DNA of 10,463 bases from positions 1-10,463 of the forward strand of contig JAJZHS010000057.1 of NCBI GenBank assembly GCA_021798395.1, given 5' to 3'. Both the position numbers and the translations under genes were made by a program. This DNA is from Pseudomonadota bacterium. GTDB lineage: Bacteria; Pseudomonadota; Gammaproteobacteria; Burkholderiales; Burkholderiaceae_C. The notes beneath the pieces were generated by a model. It had not been told where the DNA came from, ran no database searches, and saw nothing but the letters and a program-made list of their open reading frames with translations. Position 1 is the stretch's first letter; each line of letters opens with the position of its first letter. Below, piece by piece: positions 1-8,646 of the stretch.

Positions 1-326
1 CGGGCGTACAGGGCGGGATCGGCGCCGAGCTCGGTCCAGAACTGGGTGACCTCGGGCAGCATCGCGTTGTACGCGTCGCGCAGCTGCGGCGTGTCGGCCA
101 CCGCGGTCAGGTGGCCGACCATGCCCCAGGCGCGGCCGAGCCGCTCGGTGGCGGTCTCCAGCGGGTCGATCACCGCATCCCAGCGTGGCGGGGCCGCGGT
201 CGCATCGCGCAGCGCGTCGCGCGCGGCCGCGATCCAGTGCCGCAGCGCCGGCGCCACGTGCTGCGGGCGCACGTCGGCGTAGCGCGGCAGCGCGCCGAGG
301 TCGAGCAGGGGATTGTCGTCGTCCAC
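1..326 (-). CDS. prlC: Oligopeptidase A (M3 family metallopeptidase), N-terminal part, cut by window edge
   Basis: Reading the minus strand from the GTG at 326-324 gives about 108 codons open to the window edge. The N-terminus begins MDDDNPLLDL and continues with PRYADVRPQHVAPAL, then WDAVIDPLE, LGRAWGMVGHL and LRDAYNAMLPEVT. This matches from memory the start of E. coli oligopeptidase A (NPLL...LPPF..I.PEHVVPA, then a W-plus-PL segment and a HLNSV..SPELREAYE-like segment). The family is a cytoplasmic zinc endopeptidase of about 680 residues that degrades short peptides, including cleaved signal peptides; its HExxH zinc site would lie outside this window. The GTG start is favoured by a GGAGG ribosome binding site (332-336 on the plus strand, read in reverse) five bases away, and no ATG lies near. 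The gene begins 11 bp after the folD stop, so it is probably co-transcribed with folD. Family assignment rests on the N-terminal sixth only. Confidence 0.85.
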   Translation of the reverse strand, partial: MDDDNPLLDLGALPRYADVRPQHVAPALRHWIAAARDALRDATAAPPRWDAVIDPLETATERLGRAWGMVGHLTAVADTPQLRDAYNAMLPEVTQFWTELGADPALYA

Positions 327-337
327 GCAAGCCTCCG

Positions 338-1186
338 TCAGGCGCGCGCGCAGGCCTGCACGGTGTTGGCCAGCAGCATGGCGATGGTCATCGGCCCGAC
401 TCCGCCGGGAACCGGGGTGATCCAGCCGGCCACCCGCGCGGCGGTCTCGAAGTCGACGTCGCCGCACAGCCGGCCGTCCTCGAGCCGGTTGATGCCGACG
501 TCGAGCACCACGGCGCCGGGCTTGACCATGGCGCCGGTGATCAGGCGCGGGCGTCCCACCGCGGCGACCAGCACGTCGGCTTCGCGGCAGGTCGCGGCCA
601 GATCGGCGGTGCCGCTGTGCGCGATGGTCACCGTGGCGTTGGCCGCCAGAAGCATCAGCGCCAGCGGCTTGCCGACGATGTTCGAGCGGCCGACGACGAC
701 CGCGTGGCGGCCGCGCAGGTCGCGCATGCCGATGTGGTCGAGCATACGCATGCAGCCCAGCGGCGTGCACGGGCGAAAGCCCTCGCGGCCGACCATCAGC
801 GCGCCGGCGCTGGCGACGTGGAAGCCGTCGACGTCCTTGAGCGGCGAAATGGCTTCGATCACGCGCTGCGCGTCGATGTGCGGGGGAAGCGGCAACTGCA
901 CCAGGATGCCGTGCACGGCGGGGTCCTGGTTCAGCGCGTGGATGCGCGCCAGAAGTTCGCCTTCGCGCAGATCGGCCGCGCACGTCTCGTGGATCGAGCG
1001 GATTCCGGCGTGCGCGCACGCGGCGACCTTGTTGCGTACGTAGACCTGGCTGGCGGCGTTGTCGCCGACCAGAATCACGGCCAGCGCCGGCTGGCGCCCG
1101 GCTGCGGTCAGCGCGGCGGCGCGGGCGGCGACTTCGGCACGCACCTGCGCGGCCAGCGCCTTGCCGTCGATCAGTTGAGCTGTCAT
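338..1186 (-). CDS. folD: Bifunctional methylenetetrahydrofolate dehydrogenase / methenyltetrahydrofolate cyclohydrolase
   Basis: A 282-residue protein of normal FolD length. FolD oxidises 5,10-methylene-THF with NADP+ to 5,10-methenyl-THF and hydrolyses this to 10-formyl-THF, supplying one-carbon units for purines and formyl-Met-tRNA in the cytoplasm. Visible family marks: the catalytic segment YVRNKVAAC with Y49 and K53, VQLPLP with Q97, KDVDGF with D120, the nucleotide-binding signature GRSNIVGKP (166-174), and the C-terminal PGGVGPMT motif (260-267). All catalytic residues expected for both activities are present. The ATG at 1186 gives the standard N-terminus (MTAQLIDGKALA); no strong ribosome binding site is seen in front of it. 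It starts 25 bp after the response-regulator stop and ends 11 bp before the prlC start, so it most likely sits inside the kinase-regulator-folD-prlC transcription unit, although an own promoter in the upstream gene cannot be excluded. Confidence 0.97.
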   Translation of the reverse strand: MTAQLIDGKALAAQVRAEVAARAAALTAAGRQPALAVILVGDNAASQVYVRNKVAACAHAGIRSIHETCAADLREGELLARIHALNQDPAVHGILVQLPLPPHIDAQRVIEAISPLKDVDGFHVASAGALMVGREGFRPCTPLGCMRMLDHIGMRDLRGRHAVVVGRSNIVGKPLALMLLAANATVTIAHSGTADLAATCREADVLVAAVGRPRLITGAMVKPGAVVLDVGINRLEDGRLCGDVDFETAARVAGWITPVPGGVGPMTIAMLLANTVQACARA

Positions 1187-1211
1187 CGGTTGCGGATCGG
1201 GAGGCGGTCGG

Positions 1212-1826
1212 TCACTTCGGTGCGCCGAGCGCGATTTTCAACAGGTCGGCGACCGTGTTGGCGCCGAGCTTTTCCATGATGTTGGCGCGGTGCGCCTCGA
1301 CCGTCTTGATGCTGATGTTCAGGTCGTCGGCGATCTGCTTGTTCAGGCGCCCGGCGACGATGCGTTCGAGCACCTGCGATTCGCGGCTGGTCAGCTTCGA
1401 CAGCAGCGCTTCGCGGCTGGCGCTCTGCACGTGTTCCTCGAGGTCGATGCGCGCCTTCTGCAGCATCCGGTCGACGAGGTCGCGCAGCAGGTTCTCGTTG
1501 AACGGCTTTTCGATGAAGTCGACCGCGCCCTTCTTCATCGTGTTGACCGCCATCGGCACGTCGCCATGCCCGGTGATGAACGCCAGCGGCATCGACACGC
1601 CGCGCTGCAGCAGGCGATCCTGCAGTTCCAGGCCGCTCATGCCGGGCATGCGCACGTCGGCGATCAGACAGGCGATTTCGCGCGGATCGTAGCGGCTCAG
1701 GAAAGCCTCGGCCGATTCGAAGCAGCGCACCCGGTAGTCATTGCCCTCGAGCAACCACTGCAGCGAATCACGCACGGCCTCGTCGTCGTCAATGACGTAC
1801 ACGGTACCTTTGCTGGCAGGTTTCAT
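1212..1826 (-). CDS. FixJ/NarL-type two-component response regulator with LuxR-type HTH output
   Basis: A 204-residue regulator. Residues 6-120 form a receiver domain: acidic pocket D13-D14-D15, phospho-acceptor D57 in ADVRMPGMSG, T85 in FITGHGDV and K107 in EKPF. Residues 144-204 form a LuxR/FixJ-type helix-turn-helix (LTSRESQVL, NKQIADDL, KTVEAHRANIMEKLG), so it should bind DNA as a phosphorylation-induced dimer. The receiver closely follows the FixJ/TodT/DctR-like pattern. The ATG at 1826 is chosen because residue numbering then fits the family and it overlaps the kinase stop by 4 bp (ATGA, 1823-1826), a translational-coupling arrangement. The longer reading upstream in this frame is the out-of-frame shadow of the kinase. 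The cognate kinase is the upstream gene. Its targets are not shown by the sequence; the divergent aceE promoter is the obvious candidate, by inference only. Confidence 0.95.
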   Translation of the reverse strand: MKPASKGTVYVIDDDEAVRDSLQWLLEGNDYRVRCFESAEAFLSRYDPREIACLIADVRMPGMSGLELQDRLLQRGVSMPLAFITGHGDVPMAVNTMKKGAVDFIEKPFNENLLRDLVDRMLQKARIDLEEHVQSASREALLSKLTSRESQVLERIVAGRLNKQIADDLNISIKTVEAHRANIMEKLGANTVADLLKIALGAPK

Positions 1827-4336
1827 GGGCTCGTCCGTTCTTTGGATGCAGCCGCGTTGGCCTGTTCCCCGGCGTCGTCGGGTGGGGCGGGCAGCGGTTC
1901 GAACGGCAGCGTGAAGCGAAACACGCTGCCACACAATCCTTGCGCATTGTATTGATTCTCGGCCCACAGCCGACCTTGATGAAACTCGATGATCGAGCGG
2001 CAAATGTTCAGGCCGATTCCCAGGCCCTCGGCCTTGGTCGTGTAGAAAGCCTCGAACAGATGGGCCATGACGTCGTCCGGCACACCGGTGCCGTTGTCGC
2101 GCACGGCGAAGGTGATCATCTGCTCGCCGGCGTCGACGTCGAGGGTGATCGCGCGCAGCACTCCCTGCCGCTGCGCCTTGTCGACCGATTCGGCGGCGTT
2201 GCGCAGCAGGTTCAGCAGAACCTGTTCGATCAGGATCGGGTCGACGTGCAGAATCCTGATTCCCGGCGCGATGTGGGTGAACAGCCGGACGTTGCGTCGG
2301 CGCAGTTCGATGTCGGCGAGTTCGAGGGTGTTCTGCACGATGTCCTGCACGCGGCAGGGCACACGGTGCGGTTCGCTCTTCTTGACGAAGTCGCGGACCC
2401 GGCGGATCACCGCGGCGGCGCGCTGCGCCTGCCGCGCGGTCTTTTCCAGCGCGGCCTGCAGTTCGGCCTCGGGTATGCCCTGGTTGCGCAGCCGCGAGAT
2501 CATGCCCGAGCAATAGTTGTTGATCGCGGTCAGCGGCTGGTTCAACTCGTGCGCCAGCGACGACGCCATTTCGCCCATCGCGATCAGGCGGCTGGTGATC
2601 TGCGCCTTTTCCTCCTGGTTGCGCGCGACGTCCTCGGCCTGGCGGCGCGCGGTGACGTCGGTGGCGATCAGCATCTGCACGATGCGGCCGTCGACCCACT
2701 GGATGTAGCGCTGCCGCACGTCGAACCAGCGATCCAGCGTCGGCACCCGGATTTCGTGCACCTGCGCCTGCGGCGCGAGGAACTCGCCCGCCGGAAGTCC
2801 GGCGTATCCGTCGACGCCGTCGGAGGCGTCCTGCCCGGCGAACGCCGGCGGATCCTCGCCGCTGAGCAGATGGTGTCCGTGCGCCGAGGCGCCGAACCAC
2901 TGGCGGTACAGCTTGTTCGCGTAGAGCTGTTCGTTGCGATCGAGGGCGAGCACCGAGACCGCGGCGTCGAGACCTTCGAGCACCGCGACGAAACGCTCGT
3001 GCGACGCGGCCAGTTCCTGGCGGATGCGCGTCGGCTCGGTGATGTCGGTGACCGAGGTCATCCAGCCGGTCTGCCGCTCGCGCGCGTCGATCAGCGGCGA
3101 GACGTAGACGCGGGCGTCGAACTCGCTGCCGTCCTTTCGCGCGATCTTCAGCGCGAAGCCCGACGGCGGCGCCAGGCCGTCGATGGTCTGCTGCAGCGCC
3201 AGCGCCATTTCGGCGGCGCGGCGCGGCGGCCAGTACGGGTGCGGCGGGCCGTGCCCGATCAGTTCCTCCTCGGTGAATCCGGTCATTTTGCAGAACGCCA
3301 CGTTGACGTAGCTGATGCGGCCTTTCATGTCGATGGCCTGCATCCCGGTCGACAACGAATTCTCGACCGCGCGGCGGAACGCGGTTTCGCGCGTCAGACT
3401 GTCCTGCGCGCGCAGCCGCTCGCGCATCTGCCGCCAGGTGCCCCACAGCATCCACAGCATCAGAGTCGACAGCACGATCACCGCCCAGTACAGGCCGCGC
3501 ACGCCCCAGCCCGGTGCGGTGTGGTAGCTGCTCACGCGCATCTCGAGCCCGGCGTCGAACGGGCGCAGCCCGACCAGATAGCGCAACGGCTTGCTGTCGG
3601 CGTCGGACGACGCGGTGCTGGCCAGCACCTGGCCGTTGCGTGCCAGCAGGGCGACCGCGTAGCGCGCGCTGAGTTCCTGCGCGACGCGGCTGCGCAGCAT
3701 CGCGTCGACGGCGAACACGGCGTCGACGCAGCCGCCGAACACCTGGCCGACGCCGACCGGAGTCGACGATTCGACCACCCAGCCCAGGCCCGCGATGCGG
3801 TACGGCATCGAGTACGCGGTGCGCTGGCTCAGCGCGGCCTGCGCGAACAGCGGGCGCGAAGGCGCCGGCAGCAGTTTGCCGGGCCGCAGCCAGTGCGGAT
3901 CGCGCGGCAGCGCCGCGCTGGCCACGGCCTGGCGCACGAAGCCGTCGGCGTCGACGCGGTAGACGAACAGCGCGCTGGGGTGCTGACGCACGAAGTTGGC
4001 GGCCATGCTGTGAAAGCGCGCGTCACGGCGCGGCGCGACTTCCAGCATGTTGGCCATCGACTGCATCTGCTCGAGCATCAGCGCCATCTCGACGCAGTAG
4101 CGTTGCTGCGCCCATTCCCCGTCGCGCTGCAGGGTGTCGCGCTCGCGCTGCAGCTCGGTCTGCTGTGCATAGCGCAACAGCGCCGCCGCCGCGCCGAGGA
4201 ACAGCACCAGCGTGAGCAGCGGGCCGAACAGCAGCGCGCGCTCGGCATTGCGAAAGCGCAGCGGGCTGCGCAGCGACGCCCGGGCGAAGCGGATCGCGCG
4301 CCGCAGCGCTGAAAGCGGATTGGCAAATTTCACCAA
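1823..4336 (-). CDS. Membrane-bound PAS-domain sensor histidine kinase
   Basis: An 837-residue sensor kinase. Order: basic cytoplasmic tail (1-33), membrane segment about 34-56, a periplasmic domain of about 225 residues (57-283) with no motif I recognise, membrane segment about 284-301, PAS/PAC 1 (about 320-436, ending SVTDITE), PAS 2 (about 444-566, ending IATDVTARRQ), then the kinase core. The dimerisation/phosphotransfer H box is SLAHELNQPL with H596; the N box is NLLRNAAES with N713; the G1 box is DNGTGVP (747-753), the F box FEAFYTTK (761-768) and the G2 box GLGIGLNICR (771-780), so the ATP site is intact. The HELNQPL form and the FixJ-like partner place it near FixL/DctB-type kinases, but I see no clear FixL haem signature. 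No HAMP domain is evident. The start is uncertain: TTG at 4336 and GTG at 4333 are adjacent; a weak GGAT ribosome site at 4348-4345 is eight bases from the TTG. The signal is unknown. Confidence 0.94.
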   Translation of the reverse strand: MVKFANPLSALRRAIRFARASLRSPLRFRNAERALLFGPLLTLVLFLGAAAALLRYAQQTELQRERDTLQRDGEWAQQRYCVEMALMLEQMQSMANMLEVAPRRDARFHSMAANFVRQHPSALFVYRVDADGFVRQAVASAALPRDPHWLRPGKLLPAPSRPLFAQAALSQRTAYSMPYRIAGLGWVVESSTPVGVGQVFGGCVDAVFAVDAMLRSRVAQELSARYAVALLARNGQVLASTASSDADSKPLRYLVGLRPFDAGLEMRVSSYHTAPGWGVRGLYWAVIVLSTLMLWMLWGTWRQMRERLRAQDSLTRETAFRRAVENSLSTGMQAIDMKGRISYVNVAFCKMTGFTEEELIGHGPPHPYWPPRRAAEMALALQQTIDGLAPPSGFALKIARKDGSEFDARVYVSPLIDARERQTGWMTSVTDITEPTRIRQELAASHERFVAVLEGLDAAVSVLALDRNEQLYANKLYRQWFGASAHGHHLLSGEDPPAFAGQDASDGVDGYAGLPAGEFLAPQAQVHEIRVPTLDRWFDVRQRYIQWVDGRIVQMLIATDVTARRQAEDVARNQEEKAQITSRLIAMGEMASSLAHELNQPLTAINNYCSGMISRLRNQGIPEAELQAALEKTARQAQRAAAVIRRVRDFVKKSEPHRVPCRVQDIVQNTLELADIELRRRNVRLFTHIAPGIRILHVDPILIEQVLLNLLRNAAESVDKAQRQGVLRAITLDVDAGEQMITFAVRDNGTGVPDDVMAHLFEAFYTTKAEGLGIGLNICRSIIEFHQGRLWAENQYNAQGLCGSVFRFTLPFEPLPAPPDDAGEQANAAASKERTSP

Positions 4337-4435
4337 GACGGTCTATCCACGAGGAAGGCGGCGCACGCGCGCCAGGGCCGAAGCTTAACGGCTCGGCGGC
4401 GTCTGATTTTCGACAAAGCCGCAGCGATATTTCAC

Positions 4436-4462
4436 ATTATAGGAAGCAATATTGCAATTCAA
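4436..4462 (-). promoter_or_regulatory. Candidate sigma70-type promoter for the kinase-regulator-folD-prlC unit
   Basis: Read on the minus strand, 4441-4436 is a perfect TATAAT -10 box. A TTGAAT hexamer (4462-4457, 4 of 6 consensus) precedes it with a 15-bp spacer, which is shorter than ideal; a 17-bp spacer would give the poorer TTTTGA. Initiation would fall near 4429, about 93 nt before the kinase start. The -35 region overlaps the aceE promoter on the other strand. A regulated promoter needing an activator to make up for the poor -35 spacing would fit, but that is inference. Confidence 0.5.
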
Positions 4463-4469
4463 AAAATTG
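4446..4469. promoter_or_regulatory. Candidate operator: GCAATATTGC palindrome with extra ATTGC-like half-sites
   Basis: 4446-4455 is a perfect 10-bp palindrome, GCAATATTGC. The half-site recurs overlapping it as ATTGCAAT (4451-4458), also palindromic, so GCAAT occurs as a direct repeat at 4446 and 4454. Further right CAATT (4455-4459) and AATTG (4465-4469) form an inverted repeat with a 5-bp gap. The cluster lies between the minus-strand -10 box and the aceE -35 box, where one bound protein could act on both promoters. It does not resemble the E. coli PdhR box. The response regulator encoded next door is a candidate ligand. AT-rich DNA makes short palindromes common, so confidence is moderate. 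Confidence 0.4.
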
Positions 4470-4480
4470 TTTGCCATACT
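4452..4480 (+). promoter_or_regulatory. Candidate sigma70-type promoter for aceE-aceF-lpdA
   Basis: TTGCAA at 4452-4457 (4 of 6 matches to the -35 consensus) is followed after exactly 17 bp by CATACT at 4475-4480 (4 of 6 matches to the -10 consensus). Transcription would begin near 4487 and leave a short leader of about 20 nt to the ATG at 4508. The elements are individually weak but the spacing is ideal and they lie in the AT-rich island. The -35 box overlaps the palindrome at 4446-4455, so a protein bound there could block or recruit polymerase. Confidence 0.5.
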
Positions 4481-4494
4481 CGCGGCCAACATCC

Positions 4495-4501
4495 AGAGGA
4501 G
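4495..4501 (+). promoter_or_regulatory. Ribosome binding site of aceE
   Basis: AGAGGAG at 4495-4501 lies six bases before the ATG at 4508 and fixes that start for aceE. An upstream reading from 4471 is in another frame and is not a gene. Confidence 0.8.
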
Positions 4502-4507
4502 ACCACC

Positions 4508-7210
<2,703 letters not shown>

Positions 7211-7238
7211 ACGCGACGCCACACAGGAGACACGAATC

Positions 7239-8633
7239 ATGGCAGTGATGGACGTGAAGGTGCCGGACATCGGCGATTTCAAGGACGTGGAAGTCATCGA
7301 GCTGCTGGTGCAGCCCGGCGACCGCGTCGCAGTGGAGCAGTCGCTGCTCACGGTGGAGAGCGACAAGGCGAGCATGGAGATCCCGAGCAGCGCTGCCGGT
7401 GTGGTGAAGAGCCTGCGCGTCAAGCTCGGCGACAAGGTCAGCGAAGGCAGCGTGATCGTCGAACTCGACGCCGACGACGGCGCCGCACCGGCTGCCAGGG
7501 GCGCGGCGAAGGCGGCCGGCGACACGGCGCCGCAGGGCGGGCCGGGCACGGAGCAGACCTCCGAGCCGCGCGCGACCGCGGCGCCGGCGGCGGCCCTGGT
7601 GCCGGCCGAAGTCGGCGTCGGTTTCGCCTCGGAACCGATCCGGCACACGCCGCCGACCGCAGCGCTGCCGCCGCTGGCACTTCCGACCAGCGCTGCGCAG
7701 TTGCCGCACGCGTCGCCGAGCGTGCGCCATCTGGCGCGGGTGTTCGGCGTTCCGCTGGCCGAAGTCAAGGGCAGCGGTCCGAAGGGCCGCATCACCGCCG
7801 CGGACGTGCAGGTCTTCGTCAAGGCGGTGATGGCCGGCACCGCGGCAACGCGCGCGGCCGGCACCGCGCCTGCGGCACGCGGTGCCGCAGGCGGCCTCGA
7901 CCTGCTGCCGTGGCCGAAGGTCGACTTCGCCAAGTTCGGCCCTGTGCGTACCGAGCCGCTGAGCCGGATCAAGAAGATCTCCGGCCCGAACCTGGCGCGC
8001 AACTGGGCGATGATCCCGCACGTCACCCAGTTCGACGACGCCGACATCACCGAGTTGGAGGCGTTCCGCAAGAGCAGCAACGAACGCCTGGGCAAGGGCG
8101 GTGTCAAGCTGACCATGCTGGCGTTCGTCATGAAGGCCTGCGCCAGCGCGCTGAAGACCATGCCTGCGTTCAATGCCTCGCTCGACGACGGCGGCGAGAA
8201 CCTGGTGCTGAAGGACTACGTGCACATCGGCTTCGCCGCCGACACCCCACAGGGCCTGGTCGTTCCGGTGCTGCGCGACGTCGACAAGAAGGGGCTGGCG
8301 CAGATCGCCGCCGAAATGGGCCAGCTGGCCGCGGTGGCGCGCGAGGGCAAGCTCAAGCCGTCGGACATGCAGGGCGCCAGCTTCACCATCTCGAGCCTGG
8401 GCGGGGTCGGCGGAACCGCGTTCACGCCGATCATCAACGCGCCGGAGGTCGCGATCCTCGGCCTGTCGAAGTCGCAGACCAAGCCGGTGTGGGACGGCGC
8501 CGCGTTCCAGCCGCGGCTGCTGCTGCCGCTGTCGCTGTCGTACGACCACCGCGTGATCGACGGCGCGATGGCCGCGCGCTTCACCACCCTGCTCGGCGAA
8601 CTGCTCGCGGACCTGCGCCGCGTGCTGCTGTGA
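7239..8633 (+). CDS. aceF: Dihydrolipoyllysine-residue acetyltransferase, E2 of pyruvate dehydrogenase
   Basis: A 464-residue E2 that takes the acetyl group from E1 on its swinging lipoyl arm and passes it to CoA; its catalytic domains build the core of the complex. Domains: one lipoyl domain (about 4-79) with the lipoylated lysine K43 in VESDKASME; an Ala/Pro-rich flexible linker (about 80-156); a peripheral subunit-binding domain (about 158-195, PSVRHLARVFGVPLAEV and GPKGRITAADV) that holds E1/E3; a second linker; and the catalytic domain (about 236-464) with SFTISSLGGVGGTAF (381-395) and the active-site motif DHRVIDG containing H437 and D441. E. coli E2 has three lipoyl domains and about 630 residues, so this is a one-lipoyl form. 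The ATG at 7239 is chosen over the one at 7248 because AGGAG (7225-7229) is nine bases away. It begins 28 bp after aceE and ends 13 bp before lpdA. Confidence 0.98.
   Translation: MAVMDVKVPDIGDFKDVEVIELLVQPGDRVAVEQSLLTVESDKASMEIPSSAAGVVKSLRVKLGDKVSEGSVIVELDADDGAAPAARGAAKAAGDTAPQGGPGTEQTSEPRATAAPAAALVPAEVGVGFASEPIRHTPPTAALPPLALPTSAAQLPHASPSVRHLARVFGVPLAEVKGSGPKGRITAADVQVFVKAVMAGTAATRAAGTAPAARGAAGGLDLLPWPKVDFAKFGPVRTEPLSRIKKISGPNLARNWAMIPHVTQFDDADITELEAFRKSSNERLGKGGVKLTMLAFVMKACASALKTMPAFNASLDDGGENLVLKDYVHIGFAADTPQGLVVPVLRDVDKKGLAQIAAEMGQLAAVAREGKLKPSDMQGASFTISSLGGVGGTAFTPIINAPEVAILGLSKSQTKPVWDGAAFQPRLLLPLSLSYDHRVIDGAMAARFTTLLGELLADLRRVLL
7251..7478 (+). repeat. Lipoyl-domain repeat, copy 1 (in aceF)
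   Basis: This 228-bp stretch (E2 residues 5-80) matches copy 2 at 8656-8883 without gaps at 201 of 228 bases (88%) and 66 of 76 residues (87%). All ten residue changes but one (Q to K) are conservative, such as D/E or V/I/L. Residues 34-68 of the repeat, around and after the lipoyl lysine, are identical. The longest exact DNA matches I found are 33 bp (7422-7454 with 8827-8859) and 26 bp (7356-7381 with 8761-8786). Confidence 0.9.
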
Positions 8634-8646
8634 CCGGAGACGCACG

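Larger units (their letters stand above)
4337..4507. promoter_or_regulatory. Divergent intergenic control region between kinase operon and aceE
   Basis: This 171-bp gap separates the divergently read kinase and aceE genes and holds no gene. Its centre, 4424-4480, contains 17 G or C in 57 bases (about 30%), against a strongly GC-rich background, which is the signature of promoters and protein-binding sites. It carries one promoter-like pair in each direction and a palindrome between them (listed separately). The part nearest the kinase (4350-4422) is GC-rich and would form a leader of about 90 nt for the kinase mRNA. That leader has two modest self-complementary stretches (arms 4360-4364/4369-4373 and 4396-4400/4418-4422), too short to be called a terminator or riboswitch. 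Confidence 0.75.

Noticed and set aside
111..1279. Plus-strand open frames opposite prlC and folD
   Set aside because: They are antisense to conserved genes, overlap each other in different frames and show no recognisable motif.
1827..3455. Apparent 747-residue protein reading through into the response regulator on the minus strand
   Set aside because: Only the last 204 residues from the ATG at 1826 are real. The upstream part is an out-of-frame Arg-rich reading of the kinase gene, not a kinase-regulator fusion.
1940..4312. A 790-codon plus-strand open frame opposite the kinase gene
   Set aside because: The translation is Arg/Ala/Gln/His-rich shadow sequence with no domain, whereas the minus strand encodes a kinase with all catalytic boxes in order.
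4360..4373. GC-rich hairpin (GGCGC/GCGCC, 4-nt loop) in the kinase leader
   Set aside because: A 5-bp stem with no U-tract, not convincingly beyond chance in GC-rich DNA; not called a terminator or attenuator.
4441..4480. E. coli-type PdhR box or FNR/ANR box in the aceE promoter
   Set aside because: Neither the PdhR pattern (ATTGGTNNNACCAAT) nor the FNR pattern (TTGAT-N4-ATCAA) is present at an acceptable match.
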